DNA from: Frateuria_A yonginensis
GTDB lineage: Bacteria; Pseudomonadota; Gammaproteobacteria; Xanthomonadales; Rhodanobacteraceae
Assembly (NCBI RefSeq): GCF_037137055.1
Contig: NZ_JBBBNY010000003.1
Span: forward strand, 315,271-379,270
Direction of reading: 5' to 3'
DNA: 64,000 nucleotides
Part shown: positions 24,815 to 34,541 of the stretch, one piece after another
How the letters are laid out: each line of letters begins with the position of its first letter
Numbering within the stretch: the stretch's first letter is position 1
The notes under the pieces: generated by a model
Told to the model about the DNA's origin: nothing
The model's database searches: none
Seen by the model: only the letters and a program-made list of their open reading frames with translations
Made by a program: the position numbers and the translations under genes

Positions 24815-26935
24815 TCAGCTTGCGCTGACGCGCCGGGCCTCGACCACGTTGGGCAGCGCCACCAGCTTGCCGAGCAGGGTGGAAAGCTGCTCGAAATCGC
24901 GCACACGCAGGGTGAAGCGCATCTCCACCTCGCCGGTGCGGCCCTCCAGCCGGCTCGAAGACGCGACGATCTGCGTGCCGACGTTGCTGATCACGTTGGT
25001 GACGTCCTTCTGCAGACCCTTGCGGTCGTAGCCGCGCAGCTCGACGTCCACCTGGTAGGACTGCTGCGCCGCCCTGCCCCACTCGACCTCGATAACGCGG
25101 TCCGGATCGCGCCGGGCCAGCCGCGCCAGGCTGACGCAGTCGGCGCGGTGCACCGACACGCCGCGGCCCTTGGTGATGAACCCGCGCACCGGATCGCCCG
25201 GCAGCGGCTGGCAGCAGCGCGCCAGCACCGTGAGCAGGTTGCCCACGCCCTCGATGCGCAGCGCGCCCTGGTCCGGCCGCACGTGGCGCGCCACCGGCGG
25301 CGCCGGCGGCGGCGTGGGTTCGACCGGCTGCGCCGCCTCCTGCAGCACGCGGGCGATCTGGCCGGCGCTGACCTCGCCCAGCGCCAGCGCCACCAGCAGC
25401 TCGTCGTGGTTCCTCAGGTGGAAGTGCGCGGGCAGCCGGGACAGGTCCGCCGCGGGCAGCGCCAGGCGCTTGAGCTCGCGCTCCAGCAGCGCGCGGCCCG
25501 CGGCCAGGTTGGCCTCGTGCGCGATCCGGCGGAACCACGAACGCGCCTTCTCGCGCGCGCGGCTGGTGTTGAGGTAGCCGTGGTGGGGCGAGAGCCAGTC
25601 GCGGCTCGGCTCGGCGTTCTTGGCGGTGATGATCTCGATGCGGTCACCGCTGCGCGGCTGGTGCGTCAGCGGCACGATGCGCCCGTTCACCTTGGCGCCG
25701 CGGCAGCGATGGCCGACCTCGGTGTGCACGTAGTAGGCGAAGTCGAGCACGGTGGCGCCGTGCGGCAGGTCGAACACCTCGCCCTTGGGCGTGAGCAGGT
25801 AGACGCGGTCCTCGACCAGCTCGGTGCGCAGTTCGGCGGCGATGTCCTCGTCGGCGCGCGGCTCGAGCAGCTGGCGCATCCAGGCGATCTTCGCCTCGAA
25901 CTCGGCGTCGGCGCCGCCGCCCTCCTTGTAGCGCCAGTGCGCGGCGACGCCCAGCTCGTTGTCGCGGTGCATCGCATGGGTGCGGATCTGCACCTCCAGC
26001 GTCTTGCCCTGCGGGCCGATCACCGCGGTGTGCAGCGAGCGGTAGCCGTTGCCCTTGGGACGGGCCAGGTAATCGTCGAACTCGCGCGGCAGGTGCTGCC
26101 ACAGCGTGTGCACCACGCCGAGCGCGGCGTAGCAGTCGGCCACGGAGTCGACCAGGATGCGTACGGCGCGGATGTCGTACAGATCGGAGAACTCCAGCCC
26201 CTTGCGCTGCATCTTCTTCCAGATGGAATAGATGTGCTTGGGCCGGCCGGCGAGGTCGGCCTCGATCCCGGCCGCCTGCAGCGCCGCGCCCAGTTCGGCC
26301 ATCACCTGCGCGATGAAGGCCTCGCGGTCGGCGCGACGTTCGTCCAGCAGGCGCGCGATGCGCTTGTAGGTGTCCGGCTGCAGGTAGCGGAAGGCCAGAT
26401 CCTCCAGCTCCCACTTCAGCTGCCAGATGCCCAGCCGGTTGGCCAGCGGTGCGTGGATGTCGCGGGTGAGCCGGGCCAGCGCCGCGCGCTCGGCCTCCGG
26501 CAGCGCCACCGCGCCGCGCATGCATGCCAGCTGGCGCGCCAGCAGCACGAACACCACGCGCAGGTCGCGGATGATCGCCAGCAGCAGCCGGCGCAGTCCC
26601 TCGGAGGTGCCGGTCTCGCGTTGGGCGTGCAAGGCCCAGACCTTCTGCGCGGCGAGCTGGCCTTCGACCAGCCGCTGCAGCTCCGTCGGCAGGGTCCTGG
26701 CGCGCGCGGCCCAGGCGGCGGAGTCGCGCCGGGCCAGCTCGAACCACACCGCCGCGGCCTGGGTCTGAGCATCGCAGCCGAGCATCGCGAGCAGGTCGAG
26801 CGTGTCGGCGCACTCGGTCTCGTCCAGCGGCAGGCCCGCGCACGCCTCCACCGCCGCGGCGAGCAGCGGCGACGCAGCTGCGCGCGCCTGCCAGCCGGCG
26901 AGACGGGAGCTTGCGGAGCGGGCGGTCTGGACCAT
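24815..26935 (-). CDS. relA: RelA: (p)ppGpp synthetase
   Basis: Stringent-response alarmone synthetase of about 706 residues. The N-terminal HD hydrolase domain is degenerate (no intact HD pair where it belongs), and the synthetase domain carries the EFDD motif at about residue 285 (HLPREFDDYLARPKGNGYRS). EFDD is the RelA-type signature; bifunctional SpoT/Rel enzymes have RFKD. TGS (VYLLTPKGEVFDLPHGATVLDFAY), a zinc-finger-like CCQP segment and a C-terminal ACT domain follow, as in ribosome-activated RelA. I chose ATG 26935, which has AAGGTGA upstream and starts MVQTARSAS like E. coli MVAVRSAH; an in-frame ATG at 26962 lacks a ribosome site. Confidence 0.92.
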   Translation of the reverse strand: MVQTARSASSRLAGWQARAAASPLLAAAVEACAGLPLDETECADTLDLLAMLGCDAQTQAAAVWFELARRDSAAWAARARTLPTELQRLVEGQLAAQKVWALHAQRETGTSEGLRRLLLAIIRDLRVVFVLLARQLACMRGAVALPEAERAALARLTRDIHAPLANRLGIWQLKWELEDLAFRYLQPDTYKRIARLLDERRADREAFIAQVMAELGAALQAAGIEADLAGRPKHIYSIWKKMQRKGLEFSDLYDIRAVRILVDSVADCYAALGVVHTLWQHLPREFDDYLARPKGNGYRSLHTAVIGPQGKTLEVQIRTHAMHRDNELGVAAHWRYKEGGGADAEFEAKIAWMRQLLEPRADEDIAAELRTELVEDRVYLLTPKGEVFDLPHGATVLDFAYYVHTEVGHRCRGAKVNGRIVPLTHQPRSGDRIEIITAKNAEPSRDWLSPHHGYLNTSRAREKARSWFRRIAHEANLAAGRALLERELKRLALPAADLSRLPAHFHLRNHDELLVALALGEVSAGQIARVLQEAAQPVEPTPPPAPPVARHVRPDQGALRIEGVGNLLTVLARCCQPLPGDPVRGFITKGRGVSVHRADCVSLARLARRDPDRVIEVEWGRAAQQSYQVDVELRGYDRKGLQKDVTNVISNVGTQIVASSSRLEGRTGEVEMRFTLRVRDFEQLSTLLGKLVALPNVVEARRVSAS

Positions 26936-27005
26936 GCGTGGCGTCACCTTCGATACGGGCATTCTAGGCCGGCACGCCGCCGGCGGAAGGACGCGCCGCG
27001 TCCGC

Positions 27006-30000
27006 TCAGGCCAGCGCTTCGAGGGCGCGGGCCAGGCGCTTGGCCGAGACCGGCTCGGCGGTCCTGAGTTCCTGCGCGAACAGCGAGACGCGCCACTCCT
27101 CGATCAGCCAGCGCAGCTCGTCCAGGGCCGCGTTTCCGGCGGCCTGGTGCTTGAGGTACTCGCGCCAGTACGGCTGCACCTGCAGCATGCGCTGCTGGTC
27201 CTTGGCCGGATCCTGGCGCAGGCGTTCGGCGCGCAGGCGCATCGCCTTGAGGTAGCGCGGATAGTGGGCCAGCCGCGCGGTCGGCAGTTCGCGCAGGAAA
27301 CCGGGCGCGAGCAGCGCGGCGAGCTGCTCGCGCAGGTCGTCGTAGCTGGCGCGGGCGAAGCCGATCAACGGCGGCTCCAGCCACGGCTTGAGCTCCGCCT
27401 GCGCCTCGATGATCGGCTCGGCCAGCTTGAGCCGTTCGACGGCGGCGGCGAACAGCTCGCGCGCCAGCGCGGTACGCAGGGCCTCGAACGCCCCGGCCGT
27501 GCGCGCGTCCAGGTCGTGCGCGGTAAGCAGGTCCTGGAACCCGCCCTCGACGAGATCCTCGCGCAGGCCTTCCACGCTGCCCAGCGGCGCGTACTTCAGC
27601 GACAGCGCGTTGGCGATCGGCAGGCGCCGGCGGGCCTGCTTCAGCTCGCTCGCCAGCGCGTTGCGCAGCAGCCGCTCGACCCCCTTCAGGTGCGCCGCAT
27701 GCGCCTCGTCGCGGCGCTCGAACACGCGCAGCGCCACCGCCTCGCCCAGGTCGACCAGTGCCGGGAAAGCGGTGAGGCCGCCCTCGGAGCGCACCTGCGG
27801 GGGGATCTCCTCGAAGTCCCAGCGGGTGACGTCCTCGCGGGTCAGTTCCACGTCGGTCTTGCGCGAGAACGCCTCGCGCGCCTGGTCCGACCACTGTCGG
27901 CGCAGGGCGTCCAGATCGCGGCCGGTGGCCAGCGTGCGGCCGCGCTCGTCGTGCAGGCGGAAACGCATCTTCAGGTGCGGCGGCAGCTCGACCGCCGCGA
28001 ATTCCGCGACCGGCGGCTCCACCCCGGTGGTGCGCTCGAGGAAGGCGGCGAGCGCCTCCGCCAGCGGCTGGTCGCGCGGCGACTCGGCCTCGGCGAACGC
28101 CCTGGCGAAATCGGGCGCCGGCACGAAGTTGCGCCGCAGCGCCTTGGGCAGCCCGCGGATCAGCTCGGCCGCCTTGTCAGGCAGCAGGCCGGGCACCAGC
28201 CACTCGCAGCGCGCCGCGGGCAGCGCGTTGAGCATCGCCAGCGGCAACTGCAGGGTGACGCCATCGGCCTCGTCGCCGGGGACGAAACGGTATTCCAGCC
28301 GGTAGCGCTGGGGAGGGATGTCCAGCGTGGCGGGAAAGGCCTTGGGATCGAGCCCGCCCGTGCCGACCAGCACGTCGTCGAGCGACCAGCGCAGCGCGGC
28401 CTGCTCGGCGGGACGCGCGCGGCCGTACCAGGCATCGAGCGCGCGCGTGCTGGCGATGTCCTCGGGCAGCTTGCCTTCGAAGAACGTGGCCAGTCCCTCC
28501 TCGCTGCGCACCAGGCCCTCGCGGCGCTGCTTGGCCTCGATCTCGTGCGCCTGCGCCAGCACGCGCTGGTTGGCGCGCACGAAATCCGCGCGCGCGTCGA
28601 GGTCGCCGCGCGCCAGCGCCTCGCGCAGGAAGATCGCGTGGGCGAGCGGCGGATCCTGCGGCTGGAAGGTGACCGGCCGGCGCTCGACCAGGGTCAGCCC
28701 GAACAGGCTGACCTGCTCGTAGGCCACCACCGTGCCGCGCCTGCGCGACCAGTGCGGATCGCGGCAACTGGCCTTCACCAGGTGCGCCGCCTGCTGCTCG
28801 ATCCAGGCCGGCTCCACGCGCGCGCAGCTCATGCCCCACACGCGCCCGCCCACGTCGAGGATCTGCGCGGCGAAGACCCACGCCGGCGGCGCTTTCGCCA
28901 GCGCCGAGCCGGGGAAGACCTGGAAGCGGCGCTCGCGGGTGGAGCGGTAGATGCCTTTCTCGTCCTTGTGGCCGACCTGAGTCGGCAGGCCGGCGAGCAG
29001 GCTGCGATGGATGGCCTCGTAGAGCTCGGGACGTGCTACTTCGTCGCCCGGGGTCGGGTTCCGGCCCCCTCTCCCTCCGGGTGAGGGGGCTGGGGTGAGG
29101 GACCGCGGCCCGCCGCGAAGCGTGCCGGCGCGGGATGCCCGTGCCTCGCTGCGCGACACCGGTCCCTTCGTTGCAGTGGCGGCCTGCTTGCTGCCCTTTC
29201 GCGGACCGGCCCCCTCACGCCGGCCCTCTGTCCCCTTCTCGATGGATACGGGCGGAGCGGGCACCGGTCCGTCGAGCTGCCACCCCAGTTCCGCCACCAC
29301 CAGCAGCAGTTGCCGGTGCAGCTCGCGCCACTCGCGCATGCGCAGGAACGACAGGAAATGCCGCCCGCACCAGTCGCGCAGCTTCGACTGGGTGAGCTCC
29401 TGGTGCGCCTCGTTGTACGCGCGCCAGAGGTTCAGCACGCCGAGGAAATCGGACTTCGGATCGGCGAAGGCGGCGTGCGCGGCATCCGCCTGCTGGCGCG
29501 CGTCGGCGGGCCGCTCGCGCGGATCCTGGATCGACAGGAAGGCCACGATCACCAGCAGCTCGCGCAGCGCGTGGCGCTGCTGCGCCTCCACCAGCATGCG
29601 CGCCAGTTGCACGTCGATCGGCAGGCGCGCCAACTGGCGGCCGATCGCGGTGAGCTGGCGCCTCTCGTCGATGGCGGAGATCTCCGCCAGGCGGCGGTAG
29701 CCGTCGGCGACCATGCGCGGGTCGGGCGCCTCCAGGAACGGGAAGTCCTCCACCTCGCCCAGCTTCAGCGCGAGCATGCGCAGGATCACGTTGGCCAGCG
29801 AGGAGCGCAGCAACTCCGGGTCGGTGTAGCGCGGGCGGCTCTCGAAATCGGCCTCGTCGTAGAGGCGGTAGCAGACGCCCGGCCCGATGCGGCCGCAGCG
29901 GCCCTTGCGCTGGTCGGCGGCGGCCTGCGACACCGGCTCCACGTGCAGCCGCTCGAGCTGGCTGCGCTGGCTGTAGCGCATCACCCGCGCGCTGCCGGTG

Positions 30001-31124
30001 TCGACCACGTAACGGATGCGCGGCACCGTCAGCGAGGTTTCCGCCACGTTGGTGGCGAGCACGATGCGCCGCCTGGGGCCGGGCCTGAACACACGGTCCT
30101 GATCGGCGGCGGAGAGCCGCGCGTACAGCGGCAGCACTTCGGTCTCGCGGTACTGGCGGCGCGAGAGCAGCAGGTGCGCGTCGCGGATCTCGCGCTCGCC
30201 GGGCAGGAACACCAGCACGTCGCCGGGCCCGCCGCCGAGGCTGCGATCGCCCATGATCTCGTCGATCGCCAGCGCGACGTGCTCGGCGCTGCCCTGCGTC
30301 ACGTCGCGCCCGCGTTCGCCCCCCAGCGCGTCGGCCGGCCGCCAGCGCACCTCCACCGGGTAGGCGCGACCCTCCACCGATACCACCGGCGCGTCGCCGA
30401 AATGCGCGGCGAAGCGCGCCGTGTCGATGGTCGCCGAGGTGACGATGATCTTCAGCTCCGGCCGCTTCTGGGCGAGGCGCTTGAGGTAGCCGAGCAGGAA
30501 GTCGATGTTGAGGCTGCGCTCGTGCGCCTCGTCGATGATGATCGTGTCGTAGGCCGACAGCCACGGGTCGCCCTGCGTCTCGGCCAGCAGGATGCCGTCG
30601 GTCATGAACTTGACCAGCGTGCGCTCGGACACCTGGTCGGTGAAGCGCACCTGGAAGCCGACCTGCTCGCCCAGCGGCGTGCCCAGTTCCTCCGCCACGC
30701 GCCGCGCCACCGAGCGCGCAGCCAGGCGGCGCGGCTGGGTACAGCCGATCATCCCCGCCTCGCCGCGCCCGGCGGCCAGGCACAGCTTGGGCAACTGGGT
30801 GGTCTTGCCCGAGCCGGTCTCGCCGGCGACCACCACGACCTGGTGGGCACGGATCAGCCCGACGATCTCGTCGGCCCGCGCACTGATCGGCAGCGACTCG
30901 TCCAGCCGGATCGCAGGCTTGGCCTCGGCGCGCGCCTGCCGTCGCGCCGCCGAGGCCGCGATGTCCGCCGCCAGCGCCTCGAGCTTGCGCGCGTCCGGCT
31001 GCCGCGACAGTCCGCGCCAGCGTCCCAGCAGGCGGCCGTAGTCGCGGCTGGACACGCCGGCCAGCGCCTCGCGCAAGTCGCGCAGGCGGGCTTCGGGCGG
31101 GGTGGCGGGCGCGGTGTCGTTCAT
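27006..31124 (-). CDS. hrpA: HrpA: DEAH-box ATP-dependent RNA helicase
   Basis: A 1372-residue DEAH-box helicase. Walker A is AGETGSGKTTQLPKL at about residue 101 and Walker B is IIDEAHERSLN at about 196. The helicase C-domain carries TNVAETSLTVPRIRYVVDTG and QRKGRCGRIGPG. After the OB-fold come the long C-terminal extensions specific to HrpA. Residues about 626-693 form a low-complexity insert (KGTEGRREGAGPRKG, SLTPAPSPGGRGG) that matches an intergenic repeat and does not break the frame. It lies 63 bp upstream of the relA reading frame on the same strand and is divergent from dps. HrpA rescues stalled or collided ribosomes in E. coli. Confidence 0.93.
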   Translation of the reverse strand: MNDTAPATPPEARLRDLREALAGVSSRDYGRLLGRWRGLSRQPDARKLEALAADIAASAARRQARAEAKPAIRLDESLPISARADEIVGLIRAHQVVVVAGETGSGKTTQLPKLCLAAGRGEAGMIGCTQPRRLAARSVARRVAEELGTPLGEQVGFQVRFTDQVSERTLVKFMTDGILLAETQGDPWLSAYDTIIIDEAHERSLNIDFLLGYLKRLAQKRPELKIIVTSATIDTARFAAHFGDAPVVSVEGRAYPVEVRWRPADALGGERGRDVTQGSAEHVALAIDEIMGDRSLGGGPGDVLVFLPGEREIRDAHLLLSRRQYRETEVLPLYARLSAADQDRVFRPGPRRRIVLATNVAETSLTVPRIRYVVDTGSARVMRYSQRSQLERLHVEPVSQAAADQRKGRCGRIGPGVCYRLYDEADFESRPRYTDPELLRSSLANVILRMLALKLGEVEDFPFLEAPDPRMVADGYRRLAEISAIDERRQLTAIGRQLARLPIDVQLARMLVEAQQRHALRELLVIVAFLSIQDPRERPADARQQADAAHAAFADPKSDFLGVLNLWRAYNEAHQELTQSKLRDWCGRHFLSFLRMREWRELHRQLLLVVAELGWQLDGPVPAPPVSIEKGTEGRREGAGPRKGSKQAATATKGPVSRSEARASRAGTLRGGPRSLTPAPSPGGRGGRNPTPGDEVARPELYEAIHRSLLAGLPTQVGHKDEKGIYRSTRERRFQVFPGSALAKAPPAWVFAAQILDVGGRVWGMSCARVEPAWIEQQAAHLVKASCRDPHWSRRRGTVVAYEQVSLFGLTLVERRPVTFQPQDPPLAHAIFLREALARGDLDARADFVRANQRVLAQAHEIEAKQRREGLVRSEEGLATFFEGKLPEDIASTRALDAWYGRARPAEQAALRWSLDDVLVGTGGLDPKAFPATLDIPPQRYRLEYRFVPGDEADGVTLQLPLAMLNALPAARCEWLVPGLLPDKAAELIRGLPKALRRNFVPAPDFARAFAEAESPRDQPLAEALAAFLERTTGVEPPVAEFAAVELPPHLKMRFRLHDERGRTLATGRDLDALRRQWSDQAREAFSRKTDVELTREDVTRWDFEEIPPQVRSEGGLTAFPALVDLGEAVALRVFERRDEAHAAHLKGVERLLRNALASELKQARRRLPIANALSLKYAPLGSVEGLREDLVEGGFQDLLTAHDLDARTAGAFEALRTALARELFAAAVERLKLAEPIIEAQAELKPWLEPPLIGFARASYDDLREQLAALLAPGFLRELPTARLAHYPRYLKAMRLRAERLRQDPAKDQQRMLQVQPYWREYLKHQAAGNAALDELRWLIEEWRVSLFAQELRTAEPVSAKRLARALEALA
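29040..29245. repeat. Dispersed GC-rich repeat inserted in the hrpA reading frame
   Basis: The core at 29063-29108 contains CCCCCTCTCCCTCCGGGTGA and then GGGGCTGGGGTGAGGGACC, the same motif found between genes at 45.5, 46.0 and 48.8 kb. A decayed second copy (CCCCCTCACGCCGGCCCTCT) lies at about 29210-29235. The translation is SLTPAPSPGGRGG in a stretch absent from ordinary HrpA proteins. Confidence 0.65.
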
Positions 31125-31137
31125 GGGGACCGCACAT

Positions 31138-31154
31138 GATAGCCGCAGGCTATG
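31138..31154. promoter_or_regulatory. Candidate OxyR site upstream of dps
   Basis: GATAGCCGCAGGCTATG fits ATAG-N7-CTAT, the half-operator of OxyR. The following half is weak (ATCG-N7-TCAT at 31161-31175, five of eight matches). It lies 81 bp before the dps ATG and 14 bp from the divergent hrpA start. Dps is an OxyR target in many proteobacteria, which supports the reading, but the site is incomplete. Confidence 0.42.
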
Positions 31155-31234
31155 GGCCCCATCGGAACGATTCATTTCCGCCTGGCGGCTCGAGCCGATA
31201 CCTTGGCCCGGTACCCACGACGGAGGGATCTCCC

Positions 31235-31699
31235 ATGGCCGACATCGGCATCGCCCTGCAGGACCGCCAGACCATTGCCGAGCAGCTTTCCAAGCTGCTG
31301 GCGGATACCTATTCGCTGTACCTGAAGACCCACAGCTTCCACTGGAACGTCACCGGCCCGCAGTTCAACAGCCTGCACGCCATGTTCGAGACCCAGTACA
31401 ACGCGCTGTGGCTCGCGGCCGACGAGATTGCCGAACGCATCCGCACCCTGGACGTGTTCGCGCCGGGCTCCTACAGCCAGTTCGCCAGGCTCACCTCGAT
31501 CAGGGAGGAGCCCGGCGTGCCGGACTGGAAGGAGATGGTGGGCCAGCTGGTCGAGGGCCACGAGATCGCGGCCCACACCGCCCGCGGCGCCATCAGGGTG
31601 GCCCAGGACGGCGGCGACGAAGGCACCGCCGACATGCTCACCGGCCGGCTGAAGGAACACGAGAAGACCGCGTGGATGCTTCGCTCGCTGCTCAAGTAG
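31235..31699 (+). CDS. dps: Dps-family DNA-binding ferritin-like protein
   Basis: A 154-residue four-helix ferritin-like protein that would form a dodecameric cage and store iron. The intersubunit ferroxidase ligands are visible in THSFHWNVTGPQFNSLHAMF (two His) and ALWLAADEIAERIRTLD (Asp and Glu). The C-terminal helix EKTAWMLRSLLK ends the protein without a long Lys-rich tail; a short N-terminus also lacks the DNA-binding Lys cluster. GGAGGGAT lies eight bases before the ATG. An OxyR-like half-site lies upstream and a REP-like palindrome pair begins 14 bp after the stop. Confidence 0.93.
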   Translation: MADIGIALQDRQTIAEQLSKLLADTYSLYLKTHSFHWNVTGPQFNSLHAMFETQYNALWLAADEIAERIRTLDVFAPGSYSQFARLTSIREEPGVPDWKEMVGQLVEGHEIAAHTARGAIRVAQDGGDEGTADMLTGRLKEHEKTAWMLRSLLK

Positions 31700-31712
31700 A
31701 CCGATCCCACGG

Positions 31713-31790
31713 CAGGAGCGAGCTTGCTCGCGGTGCGCCTGGCGCTGATCCGCCGAGCGAAAGGCATCGCGAGCAAGCTCGCTCCTACGC
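31713..31790. repeat. REP-like palindrome pair after dps
   Basis: Two inverted copies: CAGGAGCGAGCTTGCTCGCG at 31713 and TCGCGAGCAAGCTCGCTCCT at about 31768, 35 bp apart. They could fold into one long hairpin in the dps transcript and protect or end it. Confidence 0.8.
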
Positions 31791-31850
31791 CTGCCTACCC
31801 TGCCGCCGCCCCCGCCTGACCTCGCGCTGACCAACCCGAGGTGGCCTTTA

Positions 31851-31879
31851 TTGAGCCATCCCAGCCGGATCGTTAAGCT
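31851..31879 (+). promoter_or_regulatory. Sigma70-type promoter of the NdvB-like gene
   Basis: A -35 TTGAGC (31851-31856) and -10 TAAGCT (31874-31879) are separated by exactly 17 bp. The expected start of transcription near 31886 favours the TTG codon at 31928 over the one at 31892. Confidence 0.5.
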
Positions 31880-31927
31880 CCGCGGGCTTGATTGGCCTCA
31901 CATGGAGGCGTCCGACGGGGAACGTTT

Positions 31928-34528
31928 TTGAGCGCCACAGCAGCCACGAACGACAGCCGGCACCCGCTGCTTGCGGCCATCCTGCTCGCGTTGCTGGTGG
32001 CGGCGCTCAACATCGGCCTGTGGTGGTGGGGCAACCGGCCGCACGGCCCGGAGGACTGGCACGGGCCGATCGCCGGCTATTCGGTGTCGGTGTTCCAGCG
32101 CTACCAGAACCCGCTCAAGCAGGACTTTCCCAGCGACGAGGAGATCGACGCGGACCTCAAACTCCTGCGTCGCTACACCCCGCGCATCCGCACCTATTCG
32201 ACGCTCGAGAACCCGCAGGTCTACCGCCTGGCCGAGAAGGAAGGGCTGAAGGTGATGGCCGGCGCGAACATCGACACGCGCCTGGAGAACAACGAGAAGG
32301 AGCTGGAGGCGCTGATCGCGCTGGCGCGCCGTTATCCCGAAACCATCAACCGGGTGATCGTCGGCAACGAGGTGCTGTTCCGCGGCGACCTGACCGTGGA
32401 GCAGATGGAGGCCTACCTCGACCGCGCCCGCGCCGCGATCCGCCAGCCGGTCTCCATCGCCGAGCCGGACTACATCTGGATCAAGTACCCCGAGCTCGCG
32501 CGGCACGTCGACTTCATCACCATCCATCTGTTCCCGTTCTGGAACGGCATCGCGCGCAAGGATGCGGTGGACGCGGCGCTGGGCGCCTACGACAACATCC
32601 GCCACATGTATCCGGACAAGCCGGTGGTGGTCGGCGAGATCGGCTGGCCCTCCAACGGTGACCGGCACGAGTATGCCGATCCCTCGATCTCCAACGAGGC
32701 GATCTTCATTCGCGACTGGCTGAATGCGGCCAAGGCCCGCAACATCGACTACTACCTGCTCGAAGCCTTCGACCAGCCGTGGAAGGAGAACCTGGGCGAG
32801 GGCCGCACCGGCGCCTACTGGGGCACCTTCAACGCCGACCGCCAGCTGAAGTTCCCGTTCACCGGCCCGGTCACCGAGGACACCGCCTGGCCGTGGAAGG
32901 CGCTGGCAGCCAGCCTGCTGGCGCTGGTCCCGATGATCTGGTTCGCGCGCAAGTTCAAGCGCTTCAGGCTGATGGGCCGGCTGTTCTTCTGCCTGCTGAT
33001 CCAGCTCGCCTGCGGCCTGATCGTGTGGTCGGCCACCCTGCCTTTCAACTTCTACCTGAGCTGGATCGACTGGACCATGCTGGTCCTGCTGTTCCCGGCG
33101 CAGATCGCGATCCTCGCGATCCTGCTGATCAACGGCTTCGAGTTCACCGAGGTGCTGTGGCGCCGCCGCTGGCAGCGCGAAGCGCAGCCGCTCAGGCCCG
33201 ACCGTCCGGAGAAGCAGCCGTTCGTCTCCATCCACCTGGCCTGCTACAACGAGCCGCCGGAAATGGTGATCGCCACGCTCGACTCGCTGGCGGCGCTGGA
33301 CTACGAGAATTTCGAAGTCCTGGTGATCGACAACAACACCAGGAACCCGGAGGTGTGGAAGCCGGTCGAGGCCTACTGCGAGCAGCTGGGCAAGCGTTTC
33401 CGCTTCTTCCACCTGGAGCCGTGGCCGGGCTTCAAGGCCGGCGCGCTCAACTTCGGGCTGAAGGAGACCGATCCGCGCGCCGAGGTGGTGGCCGTGATCG
33501 ACGCCGACTACGTGGTGCGGCCGGACTGGCTCGCCACGCTCACCGGCTACTTCCACGACCCGAAGGTGGCGGTGGTGCAGTGCCCGCAGGCGCACCGCGA
33601 CTTCGAGCACAACCGCTTCCGCCGCATGACCGCGTGGGAATTCGACGGCTTCTTCCGCATCGGCATGCACCACCGCAACGAGCGCAACGCAATCATCCAG
33701 CACGGCACCATGACCATGGTCCGCCGCTCGGCACTGGAGGGCACCGGCGGCTGGTCGGAGTGGACCATCTGCGAGGACGCCGAGCTCGGCCTGCGCCTCA
33801 TGCATGCCGGCTACGAGCTGGTCTACGTCGACGAGCTGATGGGCAAGGGCCTCACGCCCGCCGATTTCAAGGCCTACAAGAGCCAGCGCTACCGCTGGGC
33901 GTTCGGCGCCATGCAGATCCTCAAGGGCCGCTGGGACTGGATGACGAAGAAGGGCCCGCTCTCGCTGGGCCAGCGCTTCCACTTCCTCACCGGCTGGTTC
34001 AGCTGGTTCGCGGACGCGCTGCATCTGGTGTTTACCCTGATGGCGATCTACTGGACCGCCGGCATGGTCGCCTTCCCGCACCTGTTCAGCCTGCCGATGC
34101 AGCTGTTCCTGATCCCGGTGATCGGCTTCTTCTTCGCCAAGGCGATCTTCGGCATCGTGCTCTACCGCGCACGCGTGCCCTGCGGCTGGTACGACACGCT
34201 GATGGCCTCGCTGGCCAGCATGGGCCTGTCGCACGCGATCGCCCGCGGCATCCTGCACGGCCTGACCCAGGAGAAGACCTCCTTCGTGGTGACCGCCAAG
34301 AGCCGGCGCCTGGGCGGTTCCAACTTCGCCGCGTTCGCACCGGTGCGCGAGGAGGTGCTGATGGCCTGCGCACTGACGCTGTGCATCGTCGGCATGGCGC
34401 TGTCCTTCGGCACCCGCTACGTGGAGGGCACGCTGTGGATGGTGATCCTGGCCGCGCAGTCGATCCCCTACTTCTCGGCCATGGCCGGCGCCTGGATCGC
34501 CCACAAGGCGGGGGACAAGGCGGGCTGA
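31928..34528 (+). CDS. NdvB-like beta-glucan synthase: GH17 domain fused to membrane GT2 glycosyltransferase
   Basis: About 866 residues. One helix (residues 10-30) leads into a periplasmic glycoside hydrolase family 17-like domain: acid/base Glu in VIVGNEVLFRGD (about 148) and nucleophile Glu in VVVGEIGWPSNG (about 238). Two or three helices follow, then a cytoplasmic GT2 domain with DNNTRNP, VIDADYVV (about 525), TICEDAELGLRL (about 616) and QRYRW (about 652), the processive synthase set. Further helices close the chain. The same two-domain order is known in Pseudomonas aeruginosa NdvB, which makes periplasmic beta-1,3-glucans. Start is TTG with GGGGAA upstream; TTG 31892 is an alternative. 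Confidence 0.85.
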   Translation: MSATAATNDSRHPLLAAILLALLVAALNIGLWWWGNRPHGPEDWHGPIAGYSVSVFQRYQNPLKQDFPSDEEIDADLKLLRRYTPRIRTYSTLENPQVYRLAEKEGLKVMAGANIDTRLENNEKELEALIALARRYPETINRVIVGNEVLFRGDLTVEQMEAYLDRARAAIRQPVSIAEPDYIWIKYPELARHVDFITIHLFPFWNGIARKDAVDAALGAYDNIRHMYPDKPVVVGEIGWPSNGDRHEYADPSISNEAIFIRDWLNAAKARNIDYYLLEAFDQPWKENLGEGRTGAYWGTFNADRQLKFPFTGPVTEDTAWPWKALAASLLALVPMIWFARKFKRFRLMGRLFFCLLIQLACGLIVWSATLPFNFYLSWIDWTMLVLLFPAQIAILAILLINGFEFTEVLWRRRWQREAQPLRPDRPEKQPFVSIHLACYNEPPEMVIATLDSLAALDYENFEVLVIDNNTRNPEVWKPVEAYCEQLGKRFRFFHLEPWPGFKAGALNFGLKETDPRAEVVAVIDADYVVRPDWLATLTGYFHDPKVAVVQCPQAHRDFEHNRFRRMTAWEFDGFFRIGMHHRNERNAIIQHGTMTMVRRSALEGTGGWSEWTICEDAELGLRLMHAGYELVYVDELMGKGLTPADFKAYKSQRYRWAFGAMQILKGRWDWMTKKGPLSLGQRFHFLTGWFSWFADALHLVFTLMAIYWTAGMVAFPHLFSLPMQLFLIPVIGFFFAKAIFGIVLYRARVPCGWYDTLMASLASMGLSHAIARGILHGLTQEKTSFVVTAKSRRLGGSNFAAFAPVREEVLMACALTLCIVGMALSFGTRYVEGTLWMVILAAQSIPYFSAMAGAWIAHKAGDKAG

Positions 34529-34541
34529 GCGGCGCCTTTTA

